Assembly: GCA_016795485.1 (NCBI GenBank)
Contig: JAEUHM010000054.1
Span: forward strand, 186,001-250,000
Reading direction: 5' to 3'
Source of the DNA: Verrucomicrobiaceae bacterium
GTDB lineage: Bacteria > Verrucomicrobiota > Verrucomicrobiia > Verrucomicrobiales > Verrucomicrobiaceae
DNA: 64,000 nucleotides
In this document: positions 35,872 through 44,506 of the stretch, one piece after another
How the letters are laid out: each line of letters starts with the position of its first letter
Position numbering within the stretch: position 1 is the stretch's first letter
Position numbers and translations under genes: made by a program
Notes under the pieces: generated by a model
Seen by the model: the letters and a program-made list of their open reading frames with translations, nothing else
The model's database searches: none
Told to the model about the DNA's origin: nothing

Positions 35872-35981
35872 GCGGTTGTTTAGCGGTCGTTGAGGGGCGC
35901 TGGCGCGCCGTTGAGCAGTGGTTTAGCGGCCGTTTGATGAACAATGGCTAAACAATCGCTCAACCATTGCTCAACAACCGC
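35872..35981. repeat. 110-bp inverted array of ten 11-nt units
   Basis: Six units on the left follow GCGGTNGTTKA (unit three is degenerate, the others 10-12 nt). They are followed by four units in inverted sense (TNAACNATNGC) at 35938, 35949, 35960 and 35971. The outer 22 bases of the two arms match at 18 positions, with the outermost 9 perfect. The whole element can fold into one long hairpin in DNA or RNA. It lies exactly between the two small unknown genes. Confidence 0.7.
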
Positions 35982-35993
35982 CAACGAGCCCCC

Positions 35994-36701
35994 TCACACT
36001 CCCACCGTGATGCTTTGCACAGCGGTCCAGTCGCCTTGTTCTGTGCCGCCTTCCCAGTAGCGCATGCGGTACTCGCGCACTTCGGGTTGGCTGGGCACCA
36101 GCAGGGGGCGCTCGTCCAGGTAGGGGCTTTCGGAGTCGATCCCCAGCAGCACCCAATCACCATCGCCACGGCGGCTGTAGATGGCCACGGCGTACCAGCC
36201 GTGTTTCTTGAAGCTCAGCCGCACGCACTGGCAGCCAGTCCCTTGCTCCAGCTTCATGCTAAACTCCGGCACCGTGATCTCTACAGTGTCCTCTGGTCCC
36301 ACGATGCCCAGGTCGATGCCCATGGCCTCCGTGTAGCCGGGCTTGGACTTGATGTCCTGCACCAGACGGTAGATGCGCTGTAGCGCTCCTGGTTTGACCG
36401 TGATCCCCACCGGCAGCGTGGGCGGTGTCGGCGCGGTGAACACAGGGAACACAAAAGCCGAGTTTCCCGCTCCGTCCTCCAGCTCCCGCAGGGATGCCGT
36501 GCAGGCGGGTGCAAAGTCCCTTACGTTCGTTAGCCACGTGCCCTGCCCGTATGCCAGAGTGAGGTTGTCAGCCACGCCCTGATTTACGTCTTCCGTGTCC
36601 AGGGGGAGGGCAGCGGCATAGCCGGGCAGCTTGGTAGCAAAGTTTAGATGCCACTCAGGGCGGGCCGAGTGTGCGCGTGGGTAGTAGTGCTGTCTTTTCA
36701 T
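35994..36701 (-). CDS. Protein of unknown function with C-terminal Fn3-like region
   Basis: A 235-residue product. The ATG at 36701 (MKRQHYYPRAHSARPEWHLN) is preferred over the longer frame to 37028, which reads through the 21-nt repeat array. The N-terminal half (FATKLPGYAAALPLDTEDVN) is helical. The C-terminal part (YRMRYWEGGTEQGDW) resembles a fibronectin type III-like domain of proteins whose job is to be read as structural. I do not recognise a named family and give no function. It probably forms a unit with the small gene at 35597. Confidence 0.6.
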   Translation of the reverse strand: MKRQHYYPRAHSARPEWHLNFATKLPGYAAALPLDTEDVNQGVADNLTLAYGQGTWLTNVRDFAPACTASLRELEDGAGNSAFVFPVFTAPTPPTLPVGITVKPGALQRIYRLVQDIKSKPGYTEAMGIDLGIVGPEDTVEITVPEFSMKLEQGTGCQCVRLSFKKHGWYAVAIYSRRGDGDWVLLGIDSESPYLDERPLLVPSQPEVREYRMRYWEGGTEQGDWTAVQSITVGV

Positions 36702-36855
36702 GGTATTGCGTTTTCGTCTTTGGTTTTGGTTAGAGGGAGTCGTCGGAGTGACAGGCCCCCAAAGAGCCCCGGAGGTCCACAGCGTGCCATTGCTCCACAG
36801 CGCCATTAGCCCACCCTCCGGTAAAGGTTCAGCGCCAGAGCACCCCCCGCTCCAG

Positions 36856-37212
36856 CAGGTTGGAAACGCGCCGTTGCCAATTGGAAAGACGCCGCCGTCA
36901 ATTGGCAGCACGTCCTTTCCGATTGGAAAGCTCTCCCAGCCAATTGGAAAGCTCCGCTCTCCAGTTGGAAAGCCGTCTTCTCCGATTGGAAACCTCTCGC
37001 TGCCAATTGGAAAGCTCCCATCACCCATTGGAAAAACCTCCTTACCAACTCACAACGCGCCCTTTCCACTTGGAAAGGTGCCGTTACCAATTGGAAACAC
37101 GCCACCGCCAATTGGAAACGCCGCGCCGTCAGTTGGAAACACCGCCTTTCCAGTTGGAAAGCTGACCTTTCCAATTGGAAAGCCCGCGTTTCCAATTGGC
37201 AAAACCGCCCCG
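36856..37212 (+). repeat. Array of 17 tandem 21-nt repeats with a CCAATTGG core
   Basis: Seventeen units start at 36856, 36877, 36898 and so on to 37192, every one exactly 21 bases apart. The core is CCAATTGGAAA with variants at positions 3-4, followed by about 10 variable GC-rich bases; the unit at 37045 is the most degraded. The core CCAATTGG is itself a palindrome. The frame reading PIGK on the plus strand (open 36700-37410, 236 residues, heptad P-I-G-K/N-x-x-x) shows mainly synonymous or conservative change at its first codons (CCA/CCG/CCC Pro, ATT/GTT Ile/Val), so coding on the plus strand is possible but unproven. Confidence 0.85.
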
Positions 37213-37453
37213 CCAAGGCCAAAAACCCGCTTTTCGGGCCATTTTGGGCCGATTTTGCCCCTCCAGAGGCCAAAACCACCCCCCAGCCACCCAAAAGCAG
37301 CCGTGCTGGCACCGCAGAACCGATTTTCCCCAAAAAAGTCATCGGGTGCGGATTTCACCACAGTTGCGCGAGAAGGCGGTAGTCAAGAAAACTGGACGCC
37401 CCAGGTCTGATGCAGACTTTCCAGTCTGCACGAGCGTCTCCCGCCCCCAGAAA

Positions 37454-37723
37454 CTAGGCGATAGCCACGCACACGAGCTCCTTGAGCGTGAGGCCGAACT
37501 GGCCACACAGCAGCGAGAGCGTGCGGATGGTGGGACTGTGCTTGCCTTTCTCGATGTTGTGAATGGTCTGAGCCGACAGTCGCCCCGGAATGGCAAGGGA
37601 GCGGACCGACCTGCCTAACATCAACCGCCGCCGGACTAGCTCGGCACGGATGAGTTCATTTTCGACGCCAAGCAGCAACGTGTCGGCAGAAGGTAGTGTG
37701 GGTGGGATGGTGTGGTTGTCCAT
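37454..37723 (-). CDS. Small XRE-type helix-turn-helix regulator
   Basis: About 89 residues from the ATG at 37723 (MDNHTIPPTLPSAD); the frame is open to 37798. The stretch RRRLMLGRSVRSLAIPGRLSAQTIHNIEKGKHSPTI-type pattern (about residues 30-65) is a Cro/C1 XRE domain, with SAQTIHNIEKGK as the recognition helix region. It ends near GLTLKELV. It faces away from the TIR gene and may control either the repeat region or the TIR-DUF2971 pair, which would fit an island regulator. Its target is unknown. Confidence 0.75.
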   Translation of the reverse strand: MDNHTIPPTLPSADTLLLGVENELIRAELVRRRLMLGRSVRSLAIPGRLSAQTIHNIEKGKHSPTIRTLSLLCGQFGLTLKELVCVAIA

Positions 37724-38051
37724 GGGATCGCCCGTGCTCTGGCCCTCTGGTAAAAGGACAATGCGCAAAGCTGGTCTTGATCGGAGGTGCGGTGGCATTC
37801 AATCCAGCCATGCGCCCCATTCCTACGCGCCAGACCCGTTGTCCAAGATAAGATAGAAGATACCTTCTGCATGACCGTGAGCAAAAAAGGAGATGAGGTC
37901 AGTATGCCAGGCTAGGGCTTACATGGGAAGGAATCTTGTGGCCGGTGGCCTTGACTACTAATACATAACGGCAGTCTCTGTTGGAAATGCGTTTTCAAAT
38001 CATGAAAAGCCTTTCCACATCGCCTTTCAATAAGTCTATGGTATACGTCCG

Positions 38052-38080
38052 AACTCACCAGAGTTGGTAAATAACAACTC
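38052..38080. promoter_or_regulatory. Nested AACTC/GAGTT dyads before the TIR gene
   Basis: AACTC (38052-38056), GAGTTG (38061-38066) and CAACTC (38075-38080) make two overlapping inverted repeats 25-50 bases upstream of the TIR start. A weak promoter-like pair TTCCAC/TATGGT with 18-base spacing lies just before. Likely operator, possibly for the XRE protein next door. The rest of 37724-38104 shows no gene. Confidence 0.35.
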
Positions 38081-38104
38081 GGTGCACCCGATTCCGTTTT
38101 CGTC

Positions 38105-39472
38105 ATGCCAGCAGCTAAAAACACGAGTAAACATAAGAAGCCCACCGTTTTCCTCAGCCATTCGTCCAATAACCGGCGAGAGCTTGTGGCACTTAAGCGC
38201 CTGTTAGATGAACGTGCAGGCGGCTCAATTGACTTCTTTTTGTCCTCGGATGAAGAAAGCATTGAACACGGAACCATCTGGCCTGCGGAAGTCAGAGCGG
38301 CATTGGACAGGATGGCGTTGATGCTCGTGTTCGTTTCCAGCCATGCCCTCAAGTCTGGATGGACCTACTTTGAGGCTGGCTATGGCCTTCACAAACTCGA
38401 TTCGGCGAACATCTTCTGCCTGCCAGATTGTGAGAAAGACAAGCTGCCGAGTCCTTTCAATCTTATACAGAACAAAAACCTTCATTCTGCTAAAGACCTC
38501 TCTCAACTGATCAATGTGATCAACAAAAAGCTTGATCTAAGGATCAAAGAGGAAGTGACAAAAAACGAGTATGAACGCGTCTTCAAGCCAATTGCCTTGG
38601 GTGAGGTCATGCCAACACAAGTGGATGAGCTTGTTGATCGCATACAAGTGACGTTAATGAGTCCACGAAACGGATTAGAATATTTTTCGGAGACATGTGC
38701 TGAAATGGGGAGTGGGTGTGGGACTGGTCGCCCAAGGCGCAACGAATACCTGGGGGACAGTGAAAAATGGGATCACCTTTGTTCGGCTGGTGTTCGGATC
38801 GATGTAAAAGATCCTCATCGGCAAAAATCCGAGTATGAGGAAGCTGAGATGAGCTGGCTTGAGGAGATCGACATTACAGATAACATCCAAAAAGATGGTG
38901 GGATTTGGATCGATGAAATAAGTGAGGATAGATGGTTTAGCCCGATTCGAGGAGAAGGCTCGGAGTTTAGAACTCTTGCTGAGATTCGGGAACGCAATGA
39001 GCGCTGTCGAAGAAAGTTGAAGGAAATTAAGGCGGGACAGGTTTTGCGCGATCAAGCTCCACGCGATTGTATCATTTCTATTTCCTCCATTAACCTAAAC
39101 TTGGAGATGTCTATCGTGGACCTCTGGATGAGGAAAGCCGCCATCAATGAATCTATCTGTATCAACGTTCTATTTAACAAACGAGTCAGAGTTGAGACTT
39201 CAACTGAGGTCGTTGCAGCTAAAATTCATGGCACATCTCTTTCGCTAATCTCAGATGGACGATTACGGTGGCTCAACAACACGAGTGTTAGTCTTCATCA
39301 CTGTAGTCTGCGTGTCGATTATCACCGTGTGGAAGGAGCGAATGAACTCTACAGCGCGGTGACTCTGGACGCGCCTAGTGCTTCATCCATTGCTGAGTTC
39401 AAAATCCAAGACCTTGTTAACACTCTCATGGAACTTGACGTTCTGAGGGTTTTGCCGACTAAAGCAAAGTAG
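38105..39472 (+). CDS. TIR-domain protein, candidate defence effector
   Basis: A 455-residue cytoplasmic-looking protein. Residues about 12-130 form a TIR domain: TVFLSHSSNNRRELVALKRL (first strand and helix), FFLSSDEESI (BB loop region), and SGWTYFEAGYGL, whose Glu90 sits where bacterial TIR NADases hold the catalytic Glu. The remaining 320 residues have no recognised domain; parts are acidic (EYEEAEMSWLEEID). TIR NADases kill infected cells by using up NAD+ in systems such as Thoeris. Activity here is inferred. It is followed 21 bases later by a DUF2971 gene, and the base composition is more AT-rich than its neighbours, suggesting transfer. Confidence 0.85.
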   Translation: MPAAKNTSKHKKPTVFLSHSSNNRRELVALKRLLDERAGGSIDFFLSSDEESIEHGTIWPAEVRAALDRMALMLVFVSSHALKSGWTYFEAGYGLHKLDSANIFCLPDCEKDKLPSPFNLIQNKNLHSAKDLSQLINVINKKLDLRIKEEVTKNEYERVFKPIALGEVMPTQVDELVDRIQVTLMSPRNGLEYFSETCAEMGSGCGTGRPRRNEYLGDSEKWDHLCSAGVRIDVKDPHRQKSEYEEAEMSWLEEIDITDNIQKDGGIWIDEISEDRWFSPIRGEGSEFRTLAEIRERNERCRRKLKEIKAGQVLRDQAPRDCIISISSINLNLEMSIVDLWMRKAAINESICINVLFNKRVRVETSTEVVAAKIHGTSLSLISDGRLRWLNNTSVSLHHCSLRVDYHRVEGANELYSAVTLDAPSASSIAEFKIQDLVNTLMELDVLRVLPTKAK

Positions 39473-39493
39473 TTTTTCGCATGGATTCGTTTT

Positions 39494-40543
39494 TTGAGCA
39501 TGTCGAAGGAAAAGTCGTTGTCAGCATGCAGCGCTAGGTCTGTCGGTGATCAAAAGGAAGTGAGTAGCATTCTATACAAATACGTCTCGGCTGCGGTGGG
39601 CATCTCAATACTTCGCGATAAAGTGTTGTGGACTACTGACCCTCTCGATTTCAATGATCCTTTTGAGGTGTATCCCATCTTCGATAAAGACAGGTGCAAC
39701 ATGGCAGTTAAAAGTCGTGACAAGTTTGGCGAATTGACTGGTGCTGGCAGAATCGGTTCTGATCATCTTTCGGTCGAAAAAGATTTTCCCCATGCGATCA
39801 CCTTGGAAGAACTGTGCCATCAGTTTTACTTCAGTAACATCACCAAAAACTATAGGGCGATCTGCTTTTCAAAGAATCCAGTGCAAACCGTCATGTGGTC
39901 TCTATACGCGGATCACCACAAAGGAATGGTGATCGGTTTTGACACCAATGCCCCAAGTTTTCCACAAGGAGTTCGTCCTGGAGGCTTTGAGGTCGATTAC
40001 TTGCCCACTCGAGAAGAAATGTGTCTTCCCCTCCACGCCTATTACTTCAAAGCTCTTCGTGACGGAGAGGCGATTCTTCGAGCGTTCCCCTCAGGTTATG
40101 TCGAGAATGGGGGGCTCTTGGTGCTAAATGATGAACTTGAGCGCCAATACCATGAGGCCACAATAAATATGTTGTTCAAGAAACATGACATCTGGAAGGA
40201 TGAGCAAGAACACAGATTCATTTATGATCTGAGGCGAGAGACTCAACCAGGACTCAAGCGTGTAGCTACTAAGGGCAAGGACGGAGTTGATGTCCTACGT
40301 GATGTGGTCCAATTGAATGATAGTGCTGTTGCTGAAATATGGGTTGGTCGATATTTCCCAGTGGAACAAGCAAAAGGTCTCTTCAATCTGCTTCAAGGTG
40401 GAGCGTATAGCGGTTCAAAGCTGTTTTGGACTTCCCTCAGCAAGACGGAGTTTAAGCTGGATTTTGAAGAGGTTGACAAGCTCCAGATGTCAAATCGCTA
40501 CGAACTAGATACTCCTGGGCTATGGCGCGGTAGGTCTAGATGA
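39494..40543 (+). CDS. DUF2971 protein paired with the TIR gene
   Basis: A 349-residue protein of the DUF2971 family. Landmarks are LYKYVSAAVGISILRDKVLW with TDPLDFNDPFE (about 28-60), CFSKNPVQTVMWSLYADHHKG (about 124-145), IGFD, and HDIWKDEQEHRFIYDL near 235. No signal peptide or membrane segment is seen. The family's biochemical role is unknown to me. Close spacing (21 bases), same strand and shared AT-rich composition suggest that it works with the TIR protein, as a sensor, effector partner or inhibitor. Confidence 0.85.
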   Translation: MSMSKEKSLSACSARSVGDQKEVSSILYKYVSAAVGISILRDKVLWTTDPLDFNDPFEVYPIFDKDRCNMAVKSRDKFGELTGAGRIGSDHLSVEKDFPHAITLEELCHQFYFSNITKNYRAICFSKNPVQTVMWSLYADHHKGMVIGFDTNAPSFPQGVRPGGFEVDYLPTREEMCLPLHAYYFKALRDGEAILRAFPSGYVENGGLLVLNDELERQYHEATINMLFKKHDIWKDEQEHRFIYDLRRETQPGLKRVATKGKDGVDVLRDVVQLNDSAVAEIWVGRYFPVEQAKGLFNLLQGGAYSGSKLFWTSLSKTEFKLDFEEVDKLQMSNRYELDTPGLWRGRSR

Positions 40544-40600
40544 ACCATCGGGGTGCTAGTAGTAAATAGAAAAAGAGTGGTTTTGACGGGGATTGCCGCA

Positions 40601-40614
40601 CGGGCTGGAGCCCG
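40601..40614 (+). terminator. Possible terminator after the TIR-DUF2971 pair
   Basis: CGGGCT and AGCCCG form a 6-bp stem with a tight loop, followed after AGGT by TATTTTCTTT. It lies 58 bases past the DUF2971 stop. The rest of 40544-40831 holds no recognisable gene. Confidence 0.35.
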
Positions 40615-40831
40615 AGGTTATTTTCTTTCGCTCCTTTACCTCTTGTGGGGGGCAGACCCATTTGTTTAAGGAGGATGGTTTACCTGACGACCTCATGATC
40701 TGTGATGCCCAGCAAGTTCACGGAGGCCAGCAGATTTCTTTCAGACACGAGCTGTGGGCCTCCCTTAGCCTGCTGGATATCTGGTAGCATATCCGCTGGA
40801 CGGGTAGCGGGTCCTAGCCACAGTCCGGGCC

Positions 40832-43558
40832 ATGCGTTTCAGAACTGTTTTTGCGCTTGTCATCGTTTCCTGCACTTCCTCGCTGCTGGCTCAGCCGAAG
40901 GGTAAAGGGAAGAACCCAAAGGAGTTTGAGGCAGGTAAGCCCGCGTTCGCTCCTAACCATGATCAGCCGGCTTTCGACCCGGCGGCGGCCAAGGGTGAGC
41001 ATTTGGACCCTGCGATGTTCCGGGTGCCTGAGGGCCTGGAGGTGACGCTTTGGGCGGCTTCACCGATGTTGTTCAATCCCGCGAACATGGACATCGATCA
41101 TGCGGGCCGGATTTGGGTGAACGAGGGGGTTAACTACCGCCGAGCAGCGGGTCGGCACCGCAATGGCGACCGTATCATGGTGCTGGAAGACACGGACAAA
41201 GATGGCAAGGCCGACAAGAGTCATGTTTTCGTCCAAGAACCCGCACTGGGCTGCCCACTGGGGATTGCGGTGTTCGATAATGTGATCGTGGTGAGCAACA
41301 CGCCGGACCTCATCGTCTACACGGATGTCAATCGCGACCTGAAGTTTGACCCGAGCGTGGACACGCGTGAGGTGCTGCTGAGTGGCTTTGAGCAACCTCA
41401 GCACGACCACTCGCTGCATGCCGTGATAGGCGGTCCAGATGGGCGCTGGTATTTCAGCAATGGCAATTGCGGAGCTCAGTTCACTGACAAGTCTGGGCAC
41501 ACCTTTAGCATTGGCGGTGCTTACTTGAACAACTCTTACGCTGGGGAAAAGAGCTACGATGGGCGCGTCTATGTGGGTGGATTCACGGCTTCGATTGACC
41601 CCGATGGCAAGAACACTCGCATCTATGGACATGGTTATCGTAACAGCTACGAGCAAACCATCACGTCGTTTGGCGATATGTTCCAAAACGACAACGATGA
41701 TCCGCCAGCTTGCCGCGTGAGTCACGTGATCGAGGGTGGTTTCTTTGGATTCTTCAGCCCGGATGGCAAGCGCCAGTGGAAGGCCGACCAACGCCCAGGC
41801 CAGACCACCGCGCGGGCCGAGTGGCGGCAGGATGACCCTTCCACGATCCCAGCGGGAGATGTGTATGGCGGAGGCGCTCCAACGGGCATGACATTCGTAG
41901 AAAACTCAGCGCTTGGCGAGAAGTGGGAAGGACTGCTCCTGAGCTGCGAGACTGGCCGCAATGTGGTGTTCGGCTATCTGCCAAAGGCCAACGGAGCTGG
42001 TTTCACGCTTGAGCGATTCGACTTCCTGACCACGAACACGACCGGGAAGTTTGCCGGGTCTGACTTCGTGGGCGGCAGCAACAATGTCTCAGACGAGCGT
42101 CACATTCTCTTCCGCCCCAGTGATGTGTGCGTAGGACCTGACGGTGCCATTTACATCTGTGACTGGTATGACAAGCGCACCGGCGGTCACCAGACGCTAG
42201 ACGACACCGCAAGTGGCGCGATTTACCGTGTAGCACCCAAAGGATTCAAGCCCGCCGTGCCAGCAGTGGACCTGAACACCACCGAGGGGCAAATCGCCGC
42301 CCTGAAGTCGCCCGCAGTGAACACCCGGTTCAGCGGTTTCCGAAAACTGAAGGAGAAAGGCGACATCGGAGTCGTGGAGAAACTGATGGCTGACGAGTCA
42401 CCATGGGTAGCAGCACGCGCGACATGGCTCATGGCCCAGCTCGGCGAAAAGGGCACAGAGAAAGTCGCGGAGTTGATCGAGTCCGAAGATCCTCAGAAGA
42501 AAGTGCTCGCACTGAGAGCGATCAAGGCCGCAGGTCATCCAGATCTGCCAGTGATGGCAATCGCATTCGCCGCAACAGAGGAGAATGCGGCTGTCCTTCG
42601 TGAAGTCTGCACCGTGTTGCGAGATGCACCGCCAGATGAGGACGTGGTGAATGAAGCACTGGCTGATGTTGGTAAAAAGTTCGACGGCAAAGACCTGAGC
42701 TTGCTCGGCGCGTGGGGCATCGCGTGTGCTGGACGTGAGGAGAAGGTGTTTCACGCCCTTGAACTGGAAGACCCGCTCAGTTGGTCAGACGCCGAGGCAC
42801 TGCTCGTTTGGAAAATCCATCCCAAAGCAGCCGTCCAAGCAGTGGCCTTGCGCGCAGAAGCGTCAACGCTGAATCAGGCACAAAGAAAGCTCGCAGCAGA
42901 CACACTTGCATTCATTCAAGACGAAGCGGCGGCTAAAGCCATGATCGCACTGGCCAAGGACAAAGCATCGCCGATAGCCGGAGACGTGCTCTGGTGGTTG
43001 ATCAATCGCAGCAGCAACGACTGGGCCGTCTACGGCGTGGGAGAAGCGATGAAGAAGGCGGGCATCCTCGACACATCGAAGACGCCCATCGTGCCAGTGA
43101 TCACACCGCCATCCCCTGCCCCAGATCAAGGTCCACAGCTCGCCGACGTGCTAAAGCTCAAAGGCGATGCTGCCAAAGGAGCAACTGCGGCCCAACGCTG
43201 CATCATGTGCCACAACATCAATGGCCAAGGCGTGGACTTTGGGCCTGCACTCACCGGTTGGGGCCGCTCTCAGCCTGTGGATGTGATTGCCGAAGCGATC
43301 TTGAATCCTTCCAAAGACTTGGCCCACGGATTTGAAGGTCACAGCGTGAAGACCAAGAAAAACGAGCAAGTGGACGGGATGATCTTGGCTGACGGTGACT
43401 TTGTGATGATCAAAAGCATCGGCGGTCAGACGCAATTGATCGCAAGCGATCAAGTCCGCTCAAAAGCCAAGATGAATCGCTCCCTGATGCTCAGCGCAAG
43501 CCAACTCGGCATGACCGCGCAAGACGTGGCTGACGTCATCGCGTATCTCAAACAATAA
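40832..43558 (+). CDS. PVC-type heme-binding CxxCH dehydrogenase-like protein
   Basis: A 908-residue exported protein (signal peptide VFALVIVSCTSSLLAQ). The N-terminal two thirds form a glucose/sorbosone-dehydrogenase-like propeller (FRVPEGLEVTLWAASPMLFN, WVNEGVNYR, DGAIYICDWYDKRTGGHQ). A HEAT-like region follows (ESPWVAARATWLMAQLGEKG). The C-terminus is a cytochrome c-like domain with one CIMCH motif (heme), and ends with the neck-like NRSLMLSASQLGMTAQDVADVIAYLKQ. This is the architecture of the TIGR02604/TIGR02603 families in Verrucomicrobia and Planctomycetes. The oxidised substrate is unknown. The NHL gene follows after 6 bases. Confidence 0.93.
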   Translation: MRFRTVFALVIVSCTSSLLAQPKGKGKNPKEFEAGKPAFAPNHDQPAFDPAAAKGEHLDPAMFRVPEGLEVTLWAASPMLFNPANMDIDHAGRIWVNEGVNYRRAAGRHRNGDRIMVLEDTDKDGKADKSHVFVQEPALGCPLGIAVFDNVIVVSNTPDLIVYTDVNRDLKFDPSVDTREVLLSGFEQPQHDHSLHAVIGGPDGRWYFSNGNCGAQFTDKSGHTFSIGGAYLNNSYAGEKSYDGRVYVGGFTASIDPDGKNTRIYGHGYRNSYEQTITSFGDMFQNDNDDPPACRVSHVIEGGFFGFFSPDGKRQWKADQRPGQTTARAEWRQDDPSTIPAGDVYGGGAPTGMTFVENSALGEKWEGLLLSCETGRNVVFGYLPKANGAGFTLERFDFLTTNTTGKFAGSDFVGGSNNVSDERHILFRPSDVCVGPDGAIYICDWYDKRTGGHQTLDDTASGAIYRVAPKGFKPAVPAVDLNTTEGQIAALKSPAVNTRFSGFRKLKEKGDIGVVEKLMADESPWVAARATWLMAQLGEKGTEKVAELIESEDPQKKVLALRAIKAAGHPDLPVMAIAFAATEENAAVLREVCTVLRDAPPDEDVVNEALADVGKKFDGKDLSLLGAWGIACAGREEKVFHALELEDPLSWSDAEALLVWKIHPKAAVQAVALRAEASTLNQAQRKLAADTLAFIQDEAAAKAMIALAKDKASPIAGDVLWWLINRSSNDWAVYGVGEAMKKAGILDTSKTPIVPVITPPSPAPDQGPQLADVLKLKGDAAKGATAAQRCIMCHNINGQGVDFGPALTGWGRSQPVDVIAEAILNPSKDLAHGFEGHSVKTKKNEQVDGMILADGDFVMIKSIGGQTQLIASDQVRSKAKMNRSLMLSASQLGMTAQDVADVIAYLKQ

Positions 43559-43564
43559 TCATCC

Positions 43565-44506
43565 ATGACACACGCTTTACTCATTCCATTAATGGCTGGC
43601 ATCATCAGTGAAGTCCCCACCGGAGGACAACTCAAAGAGCCGTTCGGAACGGAGTTCGACACCAAAGGCACGCCTTACGTGGTGGAGATGATTTCCGGCA
43701 ATCGGCTGTTCCGTTTGGAGAATGAAGGGAAGTTGGAGAAACTAGCGGATGGGTTCAATGGCCCGCACAATCTGGCAGTGCTGCCAGATGGCGACATCTT
43801 AATAGGCGATACTTGGGCCGGAAACGTGAAGCGCTATGATGCTGAGACAAAGAAAGTAACCACGCAGCCCGGATACGAAGCTCCCAAGGGCAAAGAGAAA
43901 GGCATGGGGCCGTATTGCATCACGCTGACACCGGACTCGAAGACACTGCTCATCGCCAACTTGCTCCAGATTCATGCGATCGACCTTGAGACAGGCAAAG
44001 GGCGTGTCGTGGCCGGCAATGGCAAGAAAGGTAAGCCCGAAGATGGTGCCGCAGCTCTGGATGCTCCCCTCGTTGATCCAAGAGCCGTAGGACAAGACAG
44101 CAAAGGCAACATTTATATCCTAGAGCGAGGAGGCAATGCGCTGCGGGTGGTCGACACGAGCGGCAAAATCCGCACGGTGGTGAACGCGAGCGGCAAGAAG
44201 GGAAACTCCGGAGACGGTGGACCAGGGCTGGAGGCCACCATGAATGGCCCCAAGCACCTGTGCATCGACATCGACGATACGGTGCTCATCGCGGATGCGG
44301 AGAACCACGTGGTAAGACGTTTTGATCCCAAGTCTGGCATGATCACCCGGATCGCAGGCACCGGTAAGAACGGCAAAGCAGGCTTGGGCGGCGAACCCAC
44401 GAAATGCGAGCTAGCGCGGCCTCATGGCGTGACCATTCATCCTCTCACCAAGGAAATCTGGATCACCGATAGCTACAACAATCGCATCTTGAAGATGACC
44501 CGATGA
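43565..44506 (+). CDS. NHL-repeat protein
   Basis: A 313-residue propeller with repeats such as LPDGDILIGDTWAGNVKRYD, DSKGNIYILERGGNALRVVD, DDTVLIADAENHVVRRFD and TKEIWITDSYNNRILKM, in the SMP-30/NHL fold. The short N-terminal hydrophobic stretch (ALLIPLMAGIIS) may be a weak signal peptide. It is 6 bases after the PVC heme protein gene and overlaps the AlkD-like gene by ATGA, so the three form one operon. It may be an accessory of the heme protein. Confidence 0.85.
   Translation: MTHALLIPLMAGIISEVPTGGQLKEPFGTEFDTKGTPYVVEMISGNRLFRLENEGKLEKLADGFNGPHNLAVLPDGDILIGDTWAGNVKRYDAETKKVTTQPGYEAPKGKEKGMGPYCITLTPDSKTLLIANLLQIHAIDLETGKGRVVAGNGKKGKPEDGAAALDAPLVDPRAVGQDSKGNIYILERGGNALRVVDTSGKIRTVVNASGKKGNSGDGGPGLEATMNGPKHLCIDIDDTVLIADAENHVVRRFDPKSGMITRIAGTGKNGKAGLGGEPTKCELARPHGVTIHPLTKEIWITDSYNNRILKMTR

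Noticed and set aside
36856..37212. CRISPR array
   Set aside because: The 21-nt units have an 11-base core and short variable parts, not 25-40 nt repeats with unique spacers of similar length, and no cas gene is near.
41060..41791. 243-codon minus-strand frame inside the PVC heme gene
   Set aside because: Antisense shadow; the plus-strand frame has signal peptide, propeller and CIMCH motifs.
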